The notes beneath the pieces are model-generated. The model had not been told where the DNA came from. It saw only the letters and a program-made list of their open reading frames with translations, and did not search any database. Both the position numbers and the translations under genes were made by a program. Of a DNA stretch of 64,000 bases, positions 22,690-33,999 are shown in pieces. Within the stretch, counting starts at the first letter, position 1, and each line of letters starts with the position of its first letter. Source of the stretch: Sepiola atlantica (taxonomy: Eukaryota; Mollusca; Cephalopoda; Sepiida; Sepiolidae); assembly GCA_963556195.1 (NCBI GenBank), contig OY744547.1:2477942-2541941 (forward strand), given 5' to 3'.

Positions 22690-23066
22690 CAGGGTGGGCA
22701 AAAATAAGGGTCCTATTTTTAAAAATTCATAACTTTTTTATTTATTGATTTTTTTTTTTTTTTTTAAATTTTTTTTAGAATAAGTAAAGGACCCCTTCCG
22801 AAGCAAGCATGAGCCGTATTAGCCCTAAGGAACGTACCCTCATTTAGAAAACATTATTTTTGCTTAAAAAACTCAAAACAGTGTAAAAAACAATACTTTA
22901 GTTTTTGTAAGTTTTAAGAAGTGTTTTTCGGCTAAAATTTGTTTTGTTTATTTCAAAAAATCTCGGAAGGGTCAGTCTACACACACATAAAGTTTGGTGA
23001 GTTTAACTTTTATTTTGTGGAAGTTATTCAAATTTAAAGATAGGACCCTTATTTTGGCCCACCCTG
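22690..23066. mobile_element. Mariner-like MITE with TA target duplication
   Basis: Ends CAGGGTGGGCAAAAATAAGG...GTCCTAT and its inverse ...GGACCCTTATTTTGGCCCAC then CCTG, about 34-bp TIRs, flanked by TA on both sides. CAGGGTG-type ends with TA duplication are known from Tc1/mariner relatives. No transposase frame remains. Confidence 0.75.
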
Positions 23067-23540
23067 TACATGACAACTTTTGAAACATCTCACTGCCCGG
23101 AAGCCAGGTGTTTGAAGGCAGATATGAACCTTGCCACATAGCGTCTTTTAACAGATAATCTTCGCTTCGGATCCGCCGAATTGGATATTTACAATATCAC
23201 TCCACAGACTTTTACTTGTAATTCTACGGAATTATACACAAAACGGAGACACAAATCCCTACGGACCAAGTGAGATATTTTTGAACCCTCTGCCTTTTAT
23301 TTGAAACCCTGTAAAAATATTTAAAAAAACTTTCTTCAAATCTACAAACTTTTCTCCAAATCTACAAACTTTTGCTATCTGCACCATAGCGTTCCCTTTT
23401 GTCTTCGGCAGTGGCTACTCAATACTGCTACCATTCTCCCTCTCGGCCATTTATTTCTTTATCCCCATCCTTTCCTGTTATTTCTTCAATTTTCAAAGTG
23501 AAATGTAACAGGTAATATTTATTTATTATAAATATCACAT
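23067..23540. other. Intergenic DNA
   Basis: Duplicated CTTT(C/T)CTCCAAATCTACAAACT at 23330-23375 is the only structure seen. Confidence 0.4.
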
Positions 23541-23551
23541 TACCGAATTTT

Positions 23552-23600
23552 ATCCTCTGACGAGAAGAGTTTTATTTTTGAAAAACCATGGTTTAAGGAT
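23552..23600 (+). ncRNA. Hammerhead ribozyme (PLE-type), copy 3
   Basis: Stem I AUCCU/AGGAU, CTGACGA, stem II GAAGA/UUUUU (with G-U), GAAA, stem III AAACC/GGUUU with an AU loop, triplet UUA. The stem III bases differ from copy 1 on both strands, so pairing is kept. Confidence 0.75.
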
Positions 23601-23789
23601 TATTGGAACTCTTTGCACCTGAACTTTCGATGTAATAAAATTTGTATCAATTTTATGTCATTTTATGCAATTTTTTATCTTCATCTTTCCTTCTTTTAAG
23701 TGATTGCTCTACTCAACGTATTGAGCTTTACTTTATCATGATAGATCACTTTACGATACTTCACTTATCGTTAATTCTATTATTATTAT

Positions 23790-24070
23790 ATATATATATG
23801 ATAATTTTATTTACACAGACATGTACAAAATTTGCGACACTAGCATGTCGATGTTATCGATCAACAGTTACTATAAACTGAGATCTCATCAGGCAGAGTT
23901 AGAATCCGATCTTAACCTCAGATCATATTTGGAGAGAATGATCTGAGGTTAAGATCGGATTCTAACTCTGCCTGATGAGATCTCAGTTTATAGTAACTGT
24001 TGATCGATAACATCGACATGCTAGTGTCGCAGATTTTGTACATGTCTATACAATAAAATTATCATATATA
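23790..24070. repeat. Long near-perfect palindrome (arms about 135 bp, 11-nt loop)
   Basis: Left arm about 23790-23926 and right arm 23938 to about 24070 with spacer ATTTGGAGAGA. The inner 100+ bp are almost identical, with drift only near the outer ends (TTTACACAG against TGTATAG). The arms hold CCTGATGAGATCTCAG, but no GAAA partner of a hammerhead is in place. Confidence 0.85.
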
Positions 24071-24164
24071 AAGCTCTATTTTGATATTGAGCTCTTTTTA
24101 TAAACCCGGTTAAAATTCTCTGGATTACCACCCTGTGGATATTTTTCACCTGGATTATTACCAT

Positions 24165-24214
<50 letters not shown>

Positions 24215-24305
24215 CAATAAGAATGGAGAAGTTATTTTGAAGCATCTTTTTTTTGAAATTTTAAATTTGAAAATCAAGCTTCAAGTAAGGAATACAATAA
24301 ACTGA

Positions 24306-24351
24306 CCTTTAATCCATGGATTTTCAAAGAATTACTATTTTCATCAGAAGG
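24306..24351 (-). ncRNA. Hammerhead ribozyme (PLE-type), copy 4
   Basis: On the - strand: stem I CCUU/AAGG, CTGATGA, a weak AAA/UUU-ended stem II, GAAA, stem III AAUCC/GGAUU, triplet UUA. Stem I has changed on both strands compared with the other copies. Confidence 0.65.
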
Positions 24352-24639
24352 AAAAAAAAACCCAATAAAATTACTAATTATTGGATTGGTATTAATTTGA
24401 AAATTTTCAACAAAATTTATTTTAAAGCATTTTGTTGTTGCAAAACATACATACATCTTTTCCATAATCTCTGAATATATTTTTTTAATGAAATAAATAC
24501 TTGATATTAATATTCATTCATTAATAAATGCTGAAAATTTCATCAAGATCAGCTAATCCTATGATCTATTTATCTAGCTCCATTTCATTAAGATCAGATA
24601 ATCCTCTGATTGTTGGTGGATTTCTTTTGAGTCAGAGGT

Positions 24640-25215
24640 TCAATTCATTTTTTAGTTCAGAGGTTCAATTCATTTTTTAGTTCAGAGGTTCAATTCATTT
24701 TTTAGTTCAGAGGTTCAATTCATTTTTTTAGTTCAGAGGTTCAATTCATTTTTTAGTTCAGAGGTTCAATTCATTTTTTAGTTCAGAGGTTCAATTCATT
24801 TTTTTAGTTCAGAGGTTCAATTCATTTTTTTAGTTCAGAGGTTCAATTCATTTTTTAGTTCAGAGGTTCAATTCATTTTTTTAGTTCAGAGGTTCAATTC
24901 ATTTTTTTAGTTCAGAGGTTCAATTCATTTTTTAGTTCAGAGGTTCAATTCATTTTTTTAGTTCAGAGGTTCAATTCATTTTTTAGTTCAGAGGTTCAAT
25001 TCATTTTTTTAGTTCAGAGGTTCAATTCATTTTTTTAGTTCAGAGGTTCAATTCATTTTTTAGTTCAGAGGTTCAATTCATTTTTTAGTTCAGAGGTTCA
25101 ATTCATTTTTTAGTTCAGAGGTTCAATTCATTTTTTAGTTCAGAGGTTCAATTCATTTTTTTAGTTCAGAGGTTCAATTCATTTTTTAGTTCAGAGGTTC
25201 AATTCATTTTTTGGT
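24640..25215. repeat. Minisatellite, 25-26-bp unit, about 22 copies
   Basis: Unit AGAGGTTCAATTCATTTTTT(T)AGTTC. The only common variation is six or seven T's, which points to recent expansion. Confidence 0.95.
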
Positions 25216-25984
25216 TAAAAAGAAATTGCTTCCGTTCTCATTGCCTGACTGTACATGAACGTGTTTGTGATATTAATGAGAACAATAGTTGTTTATCAAA
25301 AAACCACGAAAAAAATATAAAATCAAAACAAATAACATTAAGATACTTTGGATTTTCACAATCTAAAAAAAAGGCCTGGAATAATAGGTATTAGGGTTAG
25401 GGTTGGGGTTGGAATAGGTATTTACTGGCGATATCCTAGAAGTCGATTATTTCTGACATGTGAAATAGGATTTAGCGCAAACAGTTAAGTGATTCATAAT
25501 AGTTTAAATGATTCAGCTGTGTTTGTTTCATCCGTTAGGATTACGCAGTATACCATCCCATGCGATCATGGGTGGATGGGCAGGTATGCGGGGTTCTTCA
25601 TTTCTCTGCTGCGACACTTTGTATGTAACTAGTTTTCTCTTGACGGATCTTTGCTACAAAAAAAAAGAAAGATTCATTGGAACACTCTGTCTATTTTATT
25701 GAAGATTAAAAGATTATCTTAATCATGCTTGAGCTAATGCCGTTTCTAAATCTGGAAAATGTCAGATTAGGATTATTGACAAAATCATAAGTGACATAGT
25801 TTTTTTTGTTGAGGTTGCCAAAACTCAGAATGTGAAAAAAATCTAACCCCGACTCCTAATACACCTACGCAACTACTAACCTAGGCACTAGGTCAATCTC
25901 TAAGTGGGAGTGGAACTAAGTGGGAGGAAAAGAAATTAGGGTTGTGACTGTATCATGTTTTAATAATCTCAATGAATAAATGCA
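25216..25984. other. Intergenic DNA before a LINE-B copy
   Basis: Nothing recognised apart from a TTAGGGTTAGGGTTGGGG stretch at about 25390. Confidence 0.4.
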
Positions 25985-26930
25985 GAAGTTGGGCCCATTT
26001 TTCGCACTAACAATAAAGTCCGATTCTCATCATGTGGGCAAAACGGATGCAATCATATCCGAGTCAATGGCTGAATCCTTAGAAAATGACCTCCAAGCTG
26101 TAGTGGATTGGGGTTATAAATGGTTAGTAACTTTTAATGCCGCAAAGACAAAGCTCCTTTCCTTCAATAACTACAAGAACCCTCTCAAACCACCGATTGT
26201 CATGGCAAATAACACCCTACCTGAGAGTTCATCATTCAAACTCCTCAGCCTAACCTTCACAGGTAACATGAATTGGAACAAATACATTGAAGACATTGCC
26301 AAGGCTGCAGCAAAGAAGCTTGACTCCCTCTACCGTGCTAGTAAACTACTCACACCTGACATTATCCTGTATCTCTACAAAGCCACCATCCGCCCATTCA
26401 TGGAGTATTGTTGCCACATCTGGGCTGGGGCATCATCCGCTACTCTCTCTCTTTTAGACAAGGTCCAAAAAAGAGTCACCAACTTGATAGGTCCTTCACT
26501 ATCCATCAAGCTCCAACCCCTGTTCTATCGCCGCAATGTTGCTTCCTTGTGCCTGTTTTACAAGTACTTCAATGGATTGTGCTCTGATGAGCTTGCTACT
26601 CTGGTACCCCCAAAATGTAAATTCACTAGACCAACCCGACAATCTGCCAAATCCTATCTATTCACTGTGGAGCTCCCTAGATGCCGAAGAGCTTTCTATT
26701 CCAAAAGCTTCTTTCCTCGTGCTGCTGGACTCTGGAACTCCCTCCCTGCTCCCGGTTTTCCTGATGGTACTGACATGCAGAAATTTAAAACTAATGTAAA
26801 CAGACATCTTGCTGGGCAGCTCCCAATTTAGGTTGACCCCCCCCCCCCCCGAACTTCACACTTTTTCTCAGTAGCCCCTTATGTCTACAGTGGCGGCCTG
26901 CCTTGTTTGGGGTGAACTATGTTAAAAAAA
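25985..26930 (+). pseudogene. LINE-B fragment, longest open C-terminal frame
   Basis: A 283-codon frame (25980-26831) carries the end of the reverse transcriptase palm and thumb: SENDLQ-like ENDLQAVVDWGYKWLVTFN, MNWNKYIEDIAKAAAKKLDS, HRRNV-like YRRNVASLCLFYKYFNGLCS and FFPRAAGLWNSLPAPGFPDG. A stop is followed by poly-C and the standard 3' UTR ending GTTAAAAAAAAA. It is 5'-truncated and lacks the FADD motif and endonuclease. Confidence 0.85.
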
Positions 26931-26999
26931 AACCCCCAAAAACAAGTTAATTCAACTTTACACAATCGACACATCATTTTCTTTTTTCCTTTTTTCATT

Positions 27000-27440
27000 T
27001 TCTTTTTTATTCTTTCTTTTTTTTTCCTTTTTATCTTATTTGATTGTTTCCTTTTTTTTATTTATTTCCAATTTCTTTTTCTTTTCTTTTTTCTTCAATT
27101 TTTTTCTTTCTTTTTTTTCTTTTTGTTTTTCTTTTCTTTTTTTCCTCTGTTTTTCCTTTTACCCTTTTCTATCTTTTTCTTTTTGTCTTATTTGAATTTT
27201 TTTTTCTTTTTTCTTCAAATCTTTTATCTTTTTTCTTCAAATTTTTGATCTTTTTTCTTCAAATTTTTTTCTTTTTTCTTCAAATTTTTTTCTTTTTTCT
27301 TCAAATTTTTTTCTTTTTTCTTCAAATTGTTTTCTTTTTACTTCAAATTTGTTTCTTTTTTCTTCAAATTTTTTTCTTTTTTTTTCAAATGTTTTTCTTT
27401 TTTCTTCATTTTTTATCTATTCCTTTTCCTTTTCATTTCT
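27000..27440. repeat. T-rich tandem repeat, about 17-bp unit
   Basis: After a polypyrimidine stretch, CAAATTTTTTTCTTTTTTCTT recurs about ten times (27215-27400, unit given with one overlapping T). Phe/Leu-rich frames here are by-products. Confidence 0.85.
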
Positions 27441-27771
27441 TTTTTCTTTGGAAAAGACGACAGTAAAAGATTTCTTTATTTTTAGAATTGCTCAGCTGAT
27501 ACTGCTTTTGTGATCATTTATTTGATTAAATTCAGTTTTCTTTTCATAAAATGCGTGGATGGCGATAAGTGTTTTGTCAACTTAAAAAAGACAAACATCA
27601 CTCTGAAAACTAATGCACACACACACACACGTGCAATCACCTATTAAAAGTGTATGAATACGGAACCATTGTTGCCTGGGTTTGAAAGTTAAAAACAAGA
27701 ACACCACACAATAATAACTGACTTGTTCGCCATTAACATGAAATAACACATCTTTAAAAGTTGGTGCGTCT

Positions 27772-28005
27772 GATTTTTTTTAATGGAAATCGCTCCAAAC
27801 AAGCCATGAAGCCACTTGATGTAAGGAGCTAAAAAAAGATATATACTATTTCAAGGTCAAAAACTAACCAACAATAAGTATTAGATAGATAGCTTCCGAC
27901 CCAGAAAACGGCAATTCTTCCCTTTGCTCATGGAAAGTGAGGACTAAAGGACAAAATAAGGGCAGCGAGAGTTACGAGGCTGTCGAAAGTAAACCCAAGT
28001 TAGTC
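27772..28005 (+). repeat. Interspersed repeat D
   Basis: ATGGAAATCGCTCCAAACAA ... AGCCACTTGATGTAAGGAGC, then GACCCAGAAAACGGCAATTC and GAGGACTAAAGGACAAAATA. Confidence 0.7.
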
Positions 28006-28039
28006 ACTTTCTACTCTCTATGAAATTATATTAATTATT

Positions 28040-28262
28040 TTGAAAGTTTCAATTCAATCACCTTTTATTCTTAGTTTTAGTAAAGTAGTTAATCCTAATT
28101 TTCAAGTCTTTATTTTGAACTGTAATCTTTTATTTTTATCACTCTTCTTTGTATGCCTTCCAATCTCAATATTACATTCCAATTTCCATATATTGACATT
28201 GGAGCCCAGGCCAGAATGCAATGCACTATACGACATATTTATATATCTTGAAAACGTTTGGC
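28040..28262 (-). pseudogene. Possible decayed LINE reverse transcriptase fragment
   Basis: The - strand frame reads IVHCILAWAPMSIYGNWNV then LRLEGIQRRVIKIK, similar to the LxxVQRRxxK segment downstream of the catalytic core in non-LTR elements. Short and diverged. Confidence 0.35.
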
Positions 28263-28671
28263 TGCCTTTGAAATAATATTTCTTACCATTCTTCTAATGA
28301 TTCCATTTTCCCAAAATGCAATAGAATTATTAGTTTTCAATCCATCATCAAATCGAATTCTTCATTTACCGTTTTGACAACTGTATTGTTTAATGTTTAT
28401 TCAACTTTAATGTTCGCTGATTTAACATATTGTACTTTACATTTTTCTATGTTTAATTTTCAAGAATTCCAGCAATAATCCGTTCTTTTGGAGGTTGAAG
28501 ATTTCAATTGTTAATATTTATTCAATTTGGAGTCTTTTACATTTTTCTATGTTTAATTTTAAATTTCCAAAAAATCTTCCCAATATGACAACTTATTTAC
28601 AAGGACTAAATAGGGATGGAGAATGAAAGTGAAAGCAGTTTATTTAAAAAAAAAAAAAATGATTAAAACGT

Positions 28672-28930
28672 TGGTACTTATGCAGTTTACGAACCGCGTT
28701 TTCATCGGCACATTTCAGCAGGTTACGTAAACCGCCGGAGGTGCCGAACTGCTTAGCCAATGAAATTCACAGCAGCCTACAATTGGAAGAGCTTAGCCTT
28801 AGCCAATGAAATTCACAGCAGCCGACAATTGGAAGAGCTTAGCCTTAGTCAATGAAATTCACAGCAGCCGACAATTTGAAAACGCGATGAAAATATTGCA
28901 GAGCTCTAATCGACAGCTACCTGCATGAAT
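28672..28930. mobile_element. MITE end and short tandem repeat
   Basis: GGTACTTATGCAGTTTACGA matches the end of the element at 33161. It is followed by GGTTACGTAAACCGCCGGAG and three 50-60-bp copies with CAATGAAATTCACAGCAGCC. No opposite end was found. Confidence 0.5.
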
Positions 28931-29069
28931 TTATGTGGAGACAGAAATTCAGTAACAGTCTCTTCGTCTCGATATTAGAGCACATTGCTGAAGTGTACCC
29001 GATTGAACAGCTCCCTTCCATGTCCTCTAACCCTTCTTCTACTTTTCCATCGTCTGTGCTAATAATGTT

Positions 29070-29352
29070 ATTTTATCTTCCTCCCACAAGGTAAGATGTG
29101 ACACAAGGTCGGGAAAGTGGGATTTGAAAAACCAGCGCTCGAGAATTTGAGCACTCCGGCCATTAAAAATTGCCTGGGCAGCCCCGTCGGCATTCCCCGG
29201 TAGGGGCGCCTCAGGCGATTAGCAATAAGTACCCCTTCTCAAAGGGTGAGAAGGCAAAGCCTGGGAGGGTGCACCTCCTAGAACTGCACAGGACAGACAA
29301 CCGATAGACCGGCGTAAATCAAGACCCGAAGGCCAAGACAATACCGGTCTGA
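29070..29352 (-). mobile_element. U2-headed SINE family 1, head-truncated copy abutting a minisatellite
   Basis: Body and 3' tail (reading TTACCTTGTGGGAGGAAGAT on the - strand) match family 1. The 5' end stops near the CCGGTATTG motif, so the U2 head is missing. The 33-bp minisatellite begins about 40 bp further on. Confidence 0.8.
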
Positions 29353-29389
29353 ACTAATCGTCAGAAAATTTGCTAAAAGAAACAGTACC

Positions 29390-32300
29390 TAACCCTAAAA
29401 AATGTACCTAACTCTAACCCTAATCCCCAAAGAAACAGTACCAAACCCCAACCTAACGATAAAAGAAACAGTACCAAACCCCAACCTAACGATAAAAGAA
29501 ACAGTACCAAACCCCAACCTAACCATAAAAGAAACAGTACCAAACCCCAACCTAACGATAAAAGAAACAGTACCAAACCCCAACCTAACCATAAAAGAAA
29601 CAGTACCAAACCCCAACCTAACCATAAAAGAAACAGTACCAAACCCCAACCTAACCATAAAAGAAACAGTACCAAACCCCAACCTAACCATAAAAGAAAC
29701 AGTACCAAACCCCAACCTAACCATAAAAGAAACAGTACCAAACCCCAACCTAACCATAAAAGAAACAGTACCTAACCTTAACCTAACTATAAAGGTAACA
29801 GTACCAAACCCCAACCTAACCATAAAAGAAACAGTACCAAACCCCAACCTAACCATAAAAGAAACAGTACCAAACCCCAACCTAACCATAAAAGAAACAG
29901 TACCAAACCCCAACCTAACCATAAAAGAAACAGTACCAAACCCCAACCTAACCATAAAAGAAACAGTACCAAACCCCAACCTAACCATAAAAGAAACAGT
30001 ACCAAACCCCAACCTAACCATAAAAGAAACAGTACCAAACCCCAACCTAACCATAAAAGAAACAGTACCAAACCCCAACCTAACCATAAAAGAAACAGTA
30101 CCTAACCTTAACCTAACTATAAAGGTAACAGTACCAAACCCCAACCTAACCATAAAAGAAACAGTACCAAACCCCAACCTAACCATAAAAGAAACAGTAC
30201 CAAACCCCAACCTAACCATAAAAGAAACAGTACCAAACCCCAACCTAACCATAAAAGAAACAGTACCAAACCCCAACCTAACCATAAAAGAAACAGTACC
30301 TAACCTTAACCTAACTATAAAGGTAACAGTACCAAACCCCAACCTAACCATAAAAGAAACAGTACCAAACCCCAACCTAACCATAAAAGAAACAGTACCA
30401 AACCCCAACCTAACCATAAAAGAAACAGTACCAAACCCCAACCTAACCATAAAAGAAACAGTACCAAACCCCAACCTAACCATAAAAGAAACAGTACCAA
30501 ACCCCAACCTAACCATAAAAGAAACAGTACCAAACCCCAACCTAACCATAAAAGAAACAGTACCAAACCCCAACCTAACCATAAAAGAAACAGTACCAAA
30601 CCCCAACCTAACCATAAAAGAAACAGTACCAAACCCCAACCTAACCATAAAAGAAACAGTACCAAACCCCAACCTAACCATAAAAGAAACAGTACCTAAC
30701 CTTAACCTAACTATAAAGGTAACAGTACCAAACCCCAACCTAACCATAAAAGAAACAGTACCTAACCTTAACCTAACTATAAAGGTAACAGTACCAAACC
30801 CCAACCTAACCATAAAAGAAACAGTACCTAACCTTAACCTAACTATAAAGGTAACAGTACCAAACCCCAACCTAACCATAAAAGAAACAGTACCTAACCT
30901 TAACCTAACTATAAAGGTAACAGTACCAAACCCCAACCTAACCATAAAAGAAACAGTACCTAACCTTAACCTAACTATAAAGGTAACAGTACCAAACCCC
31001 AACCTAACCATAAAAGAAACAGTACCTAACCTTAACCTAACTATAAAGGTAACAGTACCAAACCCCAACCTAACCATAAAAGAAACAGTACCAAACCCCA
31101 ACCTAACCATAAAAGAAACAGTACCAAACCCCAACCTAACCATAAAAGAAACAGTACCTAACCTTAACCTAACTATAAAGGTAACAGTACCAAACCCCAA
31201 CCTAACCATAAAAGAAACAGTACCTAACCTTAACCTAACTATAAAGGTAACAGTACCAAACCCCAACCTAACCATAAAAGAAACAGTACCTAACCTTAAC
31301 CTAACTATAAAGGTAACAGTACCAAACCCCAACCTAACCATAAAAGAAACAGTACCAAACCCCAACCTAACCATAAAAGAAACAGTACCAAACCCCAACC
31401 TAACCATAAAAGAAACAGTACCTAACCTTAACCTAACTATAAAGGTAACAGTACCAAACCCCAACCTAACCATAAAAGAAACAGTACCAAACCCCAACCT
31501 AACCATAAAAGAAACAGTACCTAACCTTAACCTAACTATAAAGGTAACAGTACCAAACCCCAACCTAACCATAAAAGAAACAGTACCAAACCCCAACCTA
31601 ACCATAAAAGAAACAGTACCTAACCTTAACCTAACTATAAAGGTAACAGTACCAAACCCCAACCTAACCATAAAAGAAACAGTACCAAACCCCAACCTAA
31701 CCATAAAAGAAACAGTACCTAACCTTAACCTAACTATAAAGGTAACAGTACCAAACCCCAACCTAACCATAAAAGAAACAGTACCAAACCCCAACCTAAC
31801 CATAAAAGAAACAGTACCTAACCTTAACCTAACTATAAAGGTAACAGTACCAAACCCCAACCTAACCATAAAAGAAACAGTACCTAACCTTAACCTAACT
31901 ATAAAGGTAACAGTACCAAACCCCAACCTAACCATAAAAGAAACAGTACCAAACCCCAACCTAACCATAAAAGAAACAGTACCAAACCCCAACCTAACCA
32001 TAAAAGAAACAGTACCTAACCTTAACCTAACTATAAAGGTAACAGTACCAAACCCCAACCTAACCATAAAAGAAACAGTACCTAACCTTAACCTAACTAT
32101 AAAGGTAACAGTACCAAACCCCAACCTAACCATAAAAGAAACAGTACCTAACCTTAACCTAACTATAAAGGTAACAGTACCAAACCCCAACCTAACCATA
32201 AAAGAAACAGTACCAAACCCCAACCTAACCATAAAAGAAACAGTACCAAACCCCAACCTAACCATAAAAGAAACAGTACCTAACCTTAACCTAACTATAA

Positions 32301-32466
32301 AGGTAACAGTACCAAACCCCAACCTAACCATAAAAGAAACAGTACCTAACCTTAACCTAACCATAAAAGAAACAGTACCAAACCCCAACCTAACCATAAA
32401 AGAAACAGTACCTAACCTTAACCTAACTATAAAGGTAACAGTACCTTACCCCAACCTCAACCTTAC
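29390..32466. repeat. Minisatellite, 33-bp unit, about 92 copies
   Basis: Two main unit types: A, ACAGTACCAAACCCCAACCT + AACCATAAAAGAA, and B, ACAGTACCTAACCTTAACCT + AACTATAAAGGTA. The left third is mainly A; from about 30690 onward B units alternate with one to three A units. Because 33 is a multiple of three and the unit has no stop in one frame per strand, both strands show open frames of about 1000 codons. The left edge (CTAACCCTAA..., TAACTCTAACCCTAATCCCC) is telomere-like. Confidence 0.95.
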
Positions 32467-32469
32467 CTA

Positions 32470-33160
32470 GTCGGTTGGGTAGAAAAAGAATTGGCAAGAA
32501 AATAAGTGTTTGCACAAAAAAGTTTGTTATGAGTTAATCCTGACTTAGTCGGTAAGGTTTAAAAAGAATTAGCAAGAAAAAAAATGTTTGCTAAAAAAAA
32601 AATTCATAAAAAAAACTGTTTGCTATCAGTTGTTGCACCATATTTTCTTCAGCAAACAAAAATAAATATTTATTCATGAAACTTACCACATACGATAAGT
32701 GATTAAAATTTTTTTCCCATCATTTTAAAAGGTTCTTACAAATACAACATTTTTCTTTTCCAATTTTTCATTGAATTTTTTTCGCCGAAATTAACATATG
32801 ATGCCTGTTTTTGTTTGGCATCTTCCAGCAGTTTACGTAACCTGCCAGAATGTGCCGATGGCAGGTAGCTTTTGAAATTATTTTACATTAGTCCGGTTGC
32901 TCCTATGATTACTGGAATGCTGGAGATCTTCCTAAGATTCCAATTTCTTTTCATGTCGTACATAAGACCTTAGTATTTCGTTATCTTCTCGCTCTCAGCT
33001 CTGTTTAAGCCAGCATCATTAGGGACACTGACTTCAACTAGGGTTGCTACTTTCTCCCTCTTGTCCCATATCATGATGTCTTAGAAGTGTGAATGTCTTG
33101 TGCTTTGTAAATAAATAAATAATCTTTGTTTTATCAACAAAAACTGAAATTTAAGTCAGC
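32470..33160. other. Intergenic DNA right of the 33-bp array
   Basis: Two related blocks (CCTAGTCGGTTGGGTAGAAA and CTTAGTCGGTAAGGTTTAAA), then CCAGCAGTTTACGTAACCTG at 32827, related to the motif in the MITEs at 16419 and 28672. No gene. Confidence 0.4.
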
Positions 33161-33364
33161 GGTACTTATGCAGTTTACGAACCGGGCTGAAATTATAACG
33201 TTATTATTTAGAAAACCATTCTTAACATGTGGAGGGGGGGGGTCTTTATTAACTATTCTTGTACTTTCCCATACCAATTTAATTAACAAAAGATACCATA
33301 AAAATTGAATTTAACTTTAAAATCCTATCTAAAGCATAGCCTGGTCTGTAAACTGCATAAGCAC
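33161..33364. mobile_element. MITE with 23-bp TIRs
   Basis: Ends GGTACTTATGCAGTTTACGA(ACC) and, inverted, GGTGCTTATGCAGTTTACAG(ACC). Flanks AAGTCAGC and TAGTCGGC could be a decayed 8-bp target duplication. Interior non-coding. Confidence 0.65.
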
Positions 33365-33597
33365 CTAGTCGGCTGAATATATATGTTTGTTTTTATAAGG
33401 GTTGTTTTTGTACTTTGGCTAAAAATATATATTGTTGTGAGTTGACGTTTGTTTTTAAGAGACAAACTTTAGTTGTGACAGGAAACCAAAAATAAACTCC
33501 CGGAAATTCAACGGAGGAAAAGGGAGTGTTTCTTGTTGAGGACTCATTTCATCTTTTGTTCCAGCAGCAAGGTTAGGATTGTTTAAAATTTCCCATT

Positions 33598-33598
33598 A

Positions 33599-33637
<39 letters not shown>

Positions 33638-33792
33638 TTCGATTTAACGACTGTTTTACATGATGGCATGTGTGTGATTTTTTTTTTTAGAAATTGACTT
33701 CCAAACTAACCTATCTCTGACCAGGTCTTTATTTATCCCTCTTTCTTTCGAATCCATCCTTATCACTTCATCCCATGTTTTCCTTACCCTTT
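33598..33792 (-). pseudogene. RTE-like LINE 3' tail ending in (GAT)n
   Basis: The - strand reads RKTWDEVIRMDSKERGINKD, LVRDRLVWKSISKK, a stop and then (GAT)n. Same tail as at 10960-11060. Confidence 0.65.
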
Positions 33793-33814
33793 AAATTTAT
33801 TTGCTACATTGCAT

Positions 33815-33965
33815 TTTAATTTCCGCACATTGGTACGATCGGGGGAGCACGGAGGGAATTCTAAAAGCTAGAGGTCCGAGGAAAGAAGATATTAGAGTAG
33901 AAATTCTTCCAGCGTCTAGCGATCGCTACGGTGAAACGTTTCGATTTTGCTGCTACTCAAGGTTC
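33815..33965 (-). pseudogene. LINE-B short fragment
   Basis: The - strand reads RWKNFYSNIFFPRTSSF, a stop, then NSLRAPPIVPMC, which aligns with RAFYSNSFFPRAAGLWNSLP of other copies. Both ends are truncated, and it is adjacent to an RTE-like LINE tail. Confidence 0.5.
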
Positions 33966-33999
33966 GATTTTGTTGCTAGTCAGGGATTTACAAATTATC

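Noticed and set aside
24640..25215. CRISPR-like array
   Set aside because: Unit is contiguous with no unique spacers, and the genome is eukaryotic.
29395..32470. 1000-1022-codon open frames on both strands
   Set aside because: They arise from a 33-bp tandem unit with no stop in one frame per strand; no start context, splice signals or non-repetitive protein.
33598..33640. Cephalopod-type (CAT)n SINE
   Set aside because: The adjoining sequence translates as the end of an RTE-like LINE whose tail is (GAT)n.
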